Positions 5,904-6,101 of a DNA stretch of 6,101 nucleotides are shown piece after piece; position 1 is the stretch's first letter; each line of letters starts with the position of its first letter. Source of the stretch: Alphaproteobacteria bacterium (GTDB taxonomy: Bacteria; Pseudomonadota; Alphaproteobacteria; Rhodobacterales; Rhodobacteraceae). The position numbers and the translations under genes were made by a program. Location: contig RFIR01000325.1 of assembly GCA_003695135.1 (NCBI GenBank), positions 1-6,101 of the forward strand, given 5' to 3'. The notes beneath the pieces are model-generated. The model did no database searches, had not been told where the DNA came from, and saw only the letters and a list, made by a program, of their open reading frames with translations.

Positions 5904-5996
5904 AGTTTCGCAGGGGTCTCTATAAATTCTTAAAAGAGAGACATGAAAAACCCGGGTGCAGGAAAAGATCCCGAGTGCACAGGGCTTTGGTGAGAT
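5904..5996 (+). repeat. Degenerate tandem repeat, unit 2 right part and unit 3
   Basis: AGTTTCGCAGGGGTC (5904-5918) matches the AGGCTTTGCAGGGATC segment of unit 1. TATAAATTCTTAAAAGAGAG then parallels TAAAGTAATTGGAAGAGA with a 12-base deletion. A third core follows at 5940-5962 (ACATGAAAAACCCGGGTG, CAGG), then GATCCCGAGTGCACAGGGCTTTG (in two blocks, 5967-5989), which matches the GATACTCGAAAGGCACAAGGCTTTG run of unit 1. GTCTCT (5916-5921) and AGAGAC (5937-5942) can also pair as a small hairpin. The array stops a few bases before the IS30-type end. Confidence 0.45.
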
Positions 5997-5999
5997 AAC

Positions 6000-6101
6000 G
6001 CTGGATTCACATTTCAAGTGCGACACCGAGTTTTTGAGCGAAAGCCTCGATCGGCGTCTGGAAGCCGAGGCATTTTCGCGGTGTTGAGTTGAGCGTCCAG
6101 A
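6000..6101 (-). mobile_element. IS30-family insertion sequence, 3' end (partial)
   Basis: The transposase 3' end enters from the right edge. Around its stop, GATTCACATTTCAAGTGCGACAC (in two blocks, 6004-6026) has the layout of the IS30 terminal repeat, which in Escherichia coli IS30 contains GATTCAATTGGTCAACGCAAC. By that alignment the element ends at about base 6000. The other end lies outside the window, so neither the boundary nor a target duplication can be confirmed. Confidence 0.7.
6007..6101 (-). CDS. IS30-family transposase, C-terminal fragment (runs off window)
   Basis: Reading leftward from the window end, the last 30 codons before TGA (6007-6009) give WTLNSTPRKCLGFQTPIEAF followed by AQKLGVALEM. 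The block LNxxPRKxLGFxTPxEAF is the hallmark C-terminus of IS30-family DDE transposases, just after the catalytic core, which in this element would lie beyond base 6101. The stop codon falls within the probable terminal inverted repeat, a compact arrangement. The visible part is open, with no frameshift. Whether the gene is intact upstream cannot be judged here. Confidence 0.9.
   Translation of the reverse strand, partial: WTLNSTPRKCLGFQTPIEAFAQKLGVALEM

Larger units (their letters stand above)
5297..6006. other. Gene-free accessory stretch
   Basis: About 710 bases with no supportable gene. Bases 5297-5347 contain a weak possible hairpin (GTTGC at 5299-5303 with GCAAC at 5333-5337) after the peptidase stop, then the copy 2 motif. 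Bases 5370-5600 are GC-rich, and the short open frames on both strands lack family resemblance or a ribosome binding site, so I call nothing there. From about 5620 the region becomes repetitive: a degenerate tandem repeat, an AT-rich island, a GC hairpin, more repeat, then the IS30-type end. Decay next to a mobile element is the likely history. Confidence 0.6.

Noticed and set aside
5620..5996. CRISPR array
   Set aside because: The repeat cores are diverged from one another, spaced irregularly (91 and 229 bases) and the units are similar throughout, so there are no unique spacers.
5841..6026. 61-codon minus-strand frame ending near 5841
   Set aside because: It starts inside the IS30-type end, crosses the repeats and the GC hairpin, and has no ribosome binding site.

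Overview
The window is high-GC, tightly packed DNA with four complete genes, followed by a roughly 700-base gene-free stretch that runs into the end of an IS30-type insertion sequence. GC-rich third codon positions, the protein families present and the IS30 transposase tail point to an alphaproteobacterium, most likely Rhodobacterales. This is inferred from style, not from a marker gene.

Bases 1-2569 hold a divergent flavoenzyme pair. On the minus strand is a 471-residue FAD/NAD(P)-binding oxidoreductase of the flavoprotein-monooxygenase type. On the plus strand is a 356-residue Old Yellow Enzyme of the YqjM class with its active-site residues intact. The 82 bases between their starts carry GGTTAACC, a perfect 8-base palindrome. 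The two probably act in one oxidative/reductive pathway, but the substrate cannot be read from the sequence.

Bases 2712-5296 hold a second divergent pair, two M20-family zinc peptidases 86 bases apart. The minus-strand gene is a dipeptidase-like member (462 residues). The plus-strand gene is a shorter carboxypeptidase G2/ArgE-like member (369 residues). They belong to different M20 branches, so this is a functional pairing and not a recent duplication. A plausible shared role is scavenging amino acids from peptides or N-acyl/pteroyl-type conjugates. The Old Yellow Enzyme and dipeptidase genes converge on a 142-base gap holding a strong imperfect hairpin.

A 22-base motif (GAGTATTT, 3 bases, CCA, 1 base, GAAGAAG) occurs about 40-50 bases past the stop of each plus-strand gene, matching at 18 of 22 positions. 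It looks like a dispersed 3'-end element.

Bases 5297-6006 contain no supportable gene. In the second half I see a degenerate tandem repeat with a unit of about 80-91 bases. Its second unit appears to be interrupted by about 150 bases of contrasting DNA: an AT-rich tract followed by a perfect 8-bp GC hairpin. The window ends in the last 30-odd codons of an IS30-family transposase reading in from the right, whose stop codon lies in the likely terminal inverted repeat. I see no CRISPR, tRNA, rRNA or recognisable defence system. The least explained part is the repeat and insertion structure beside the IS.
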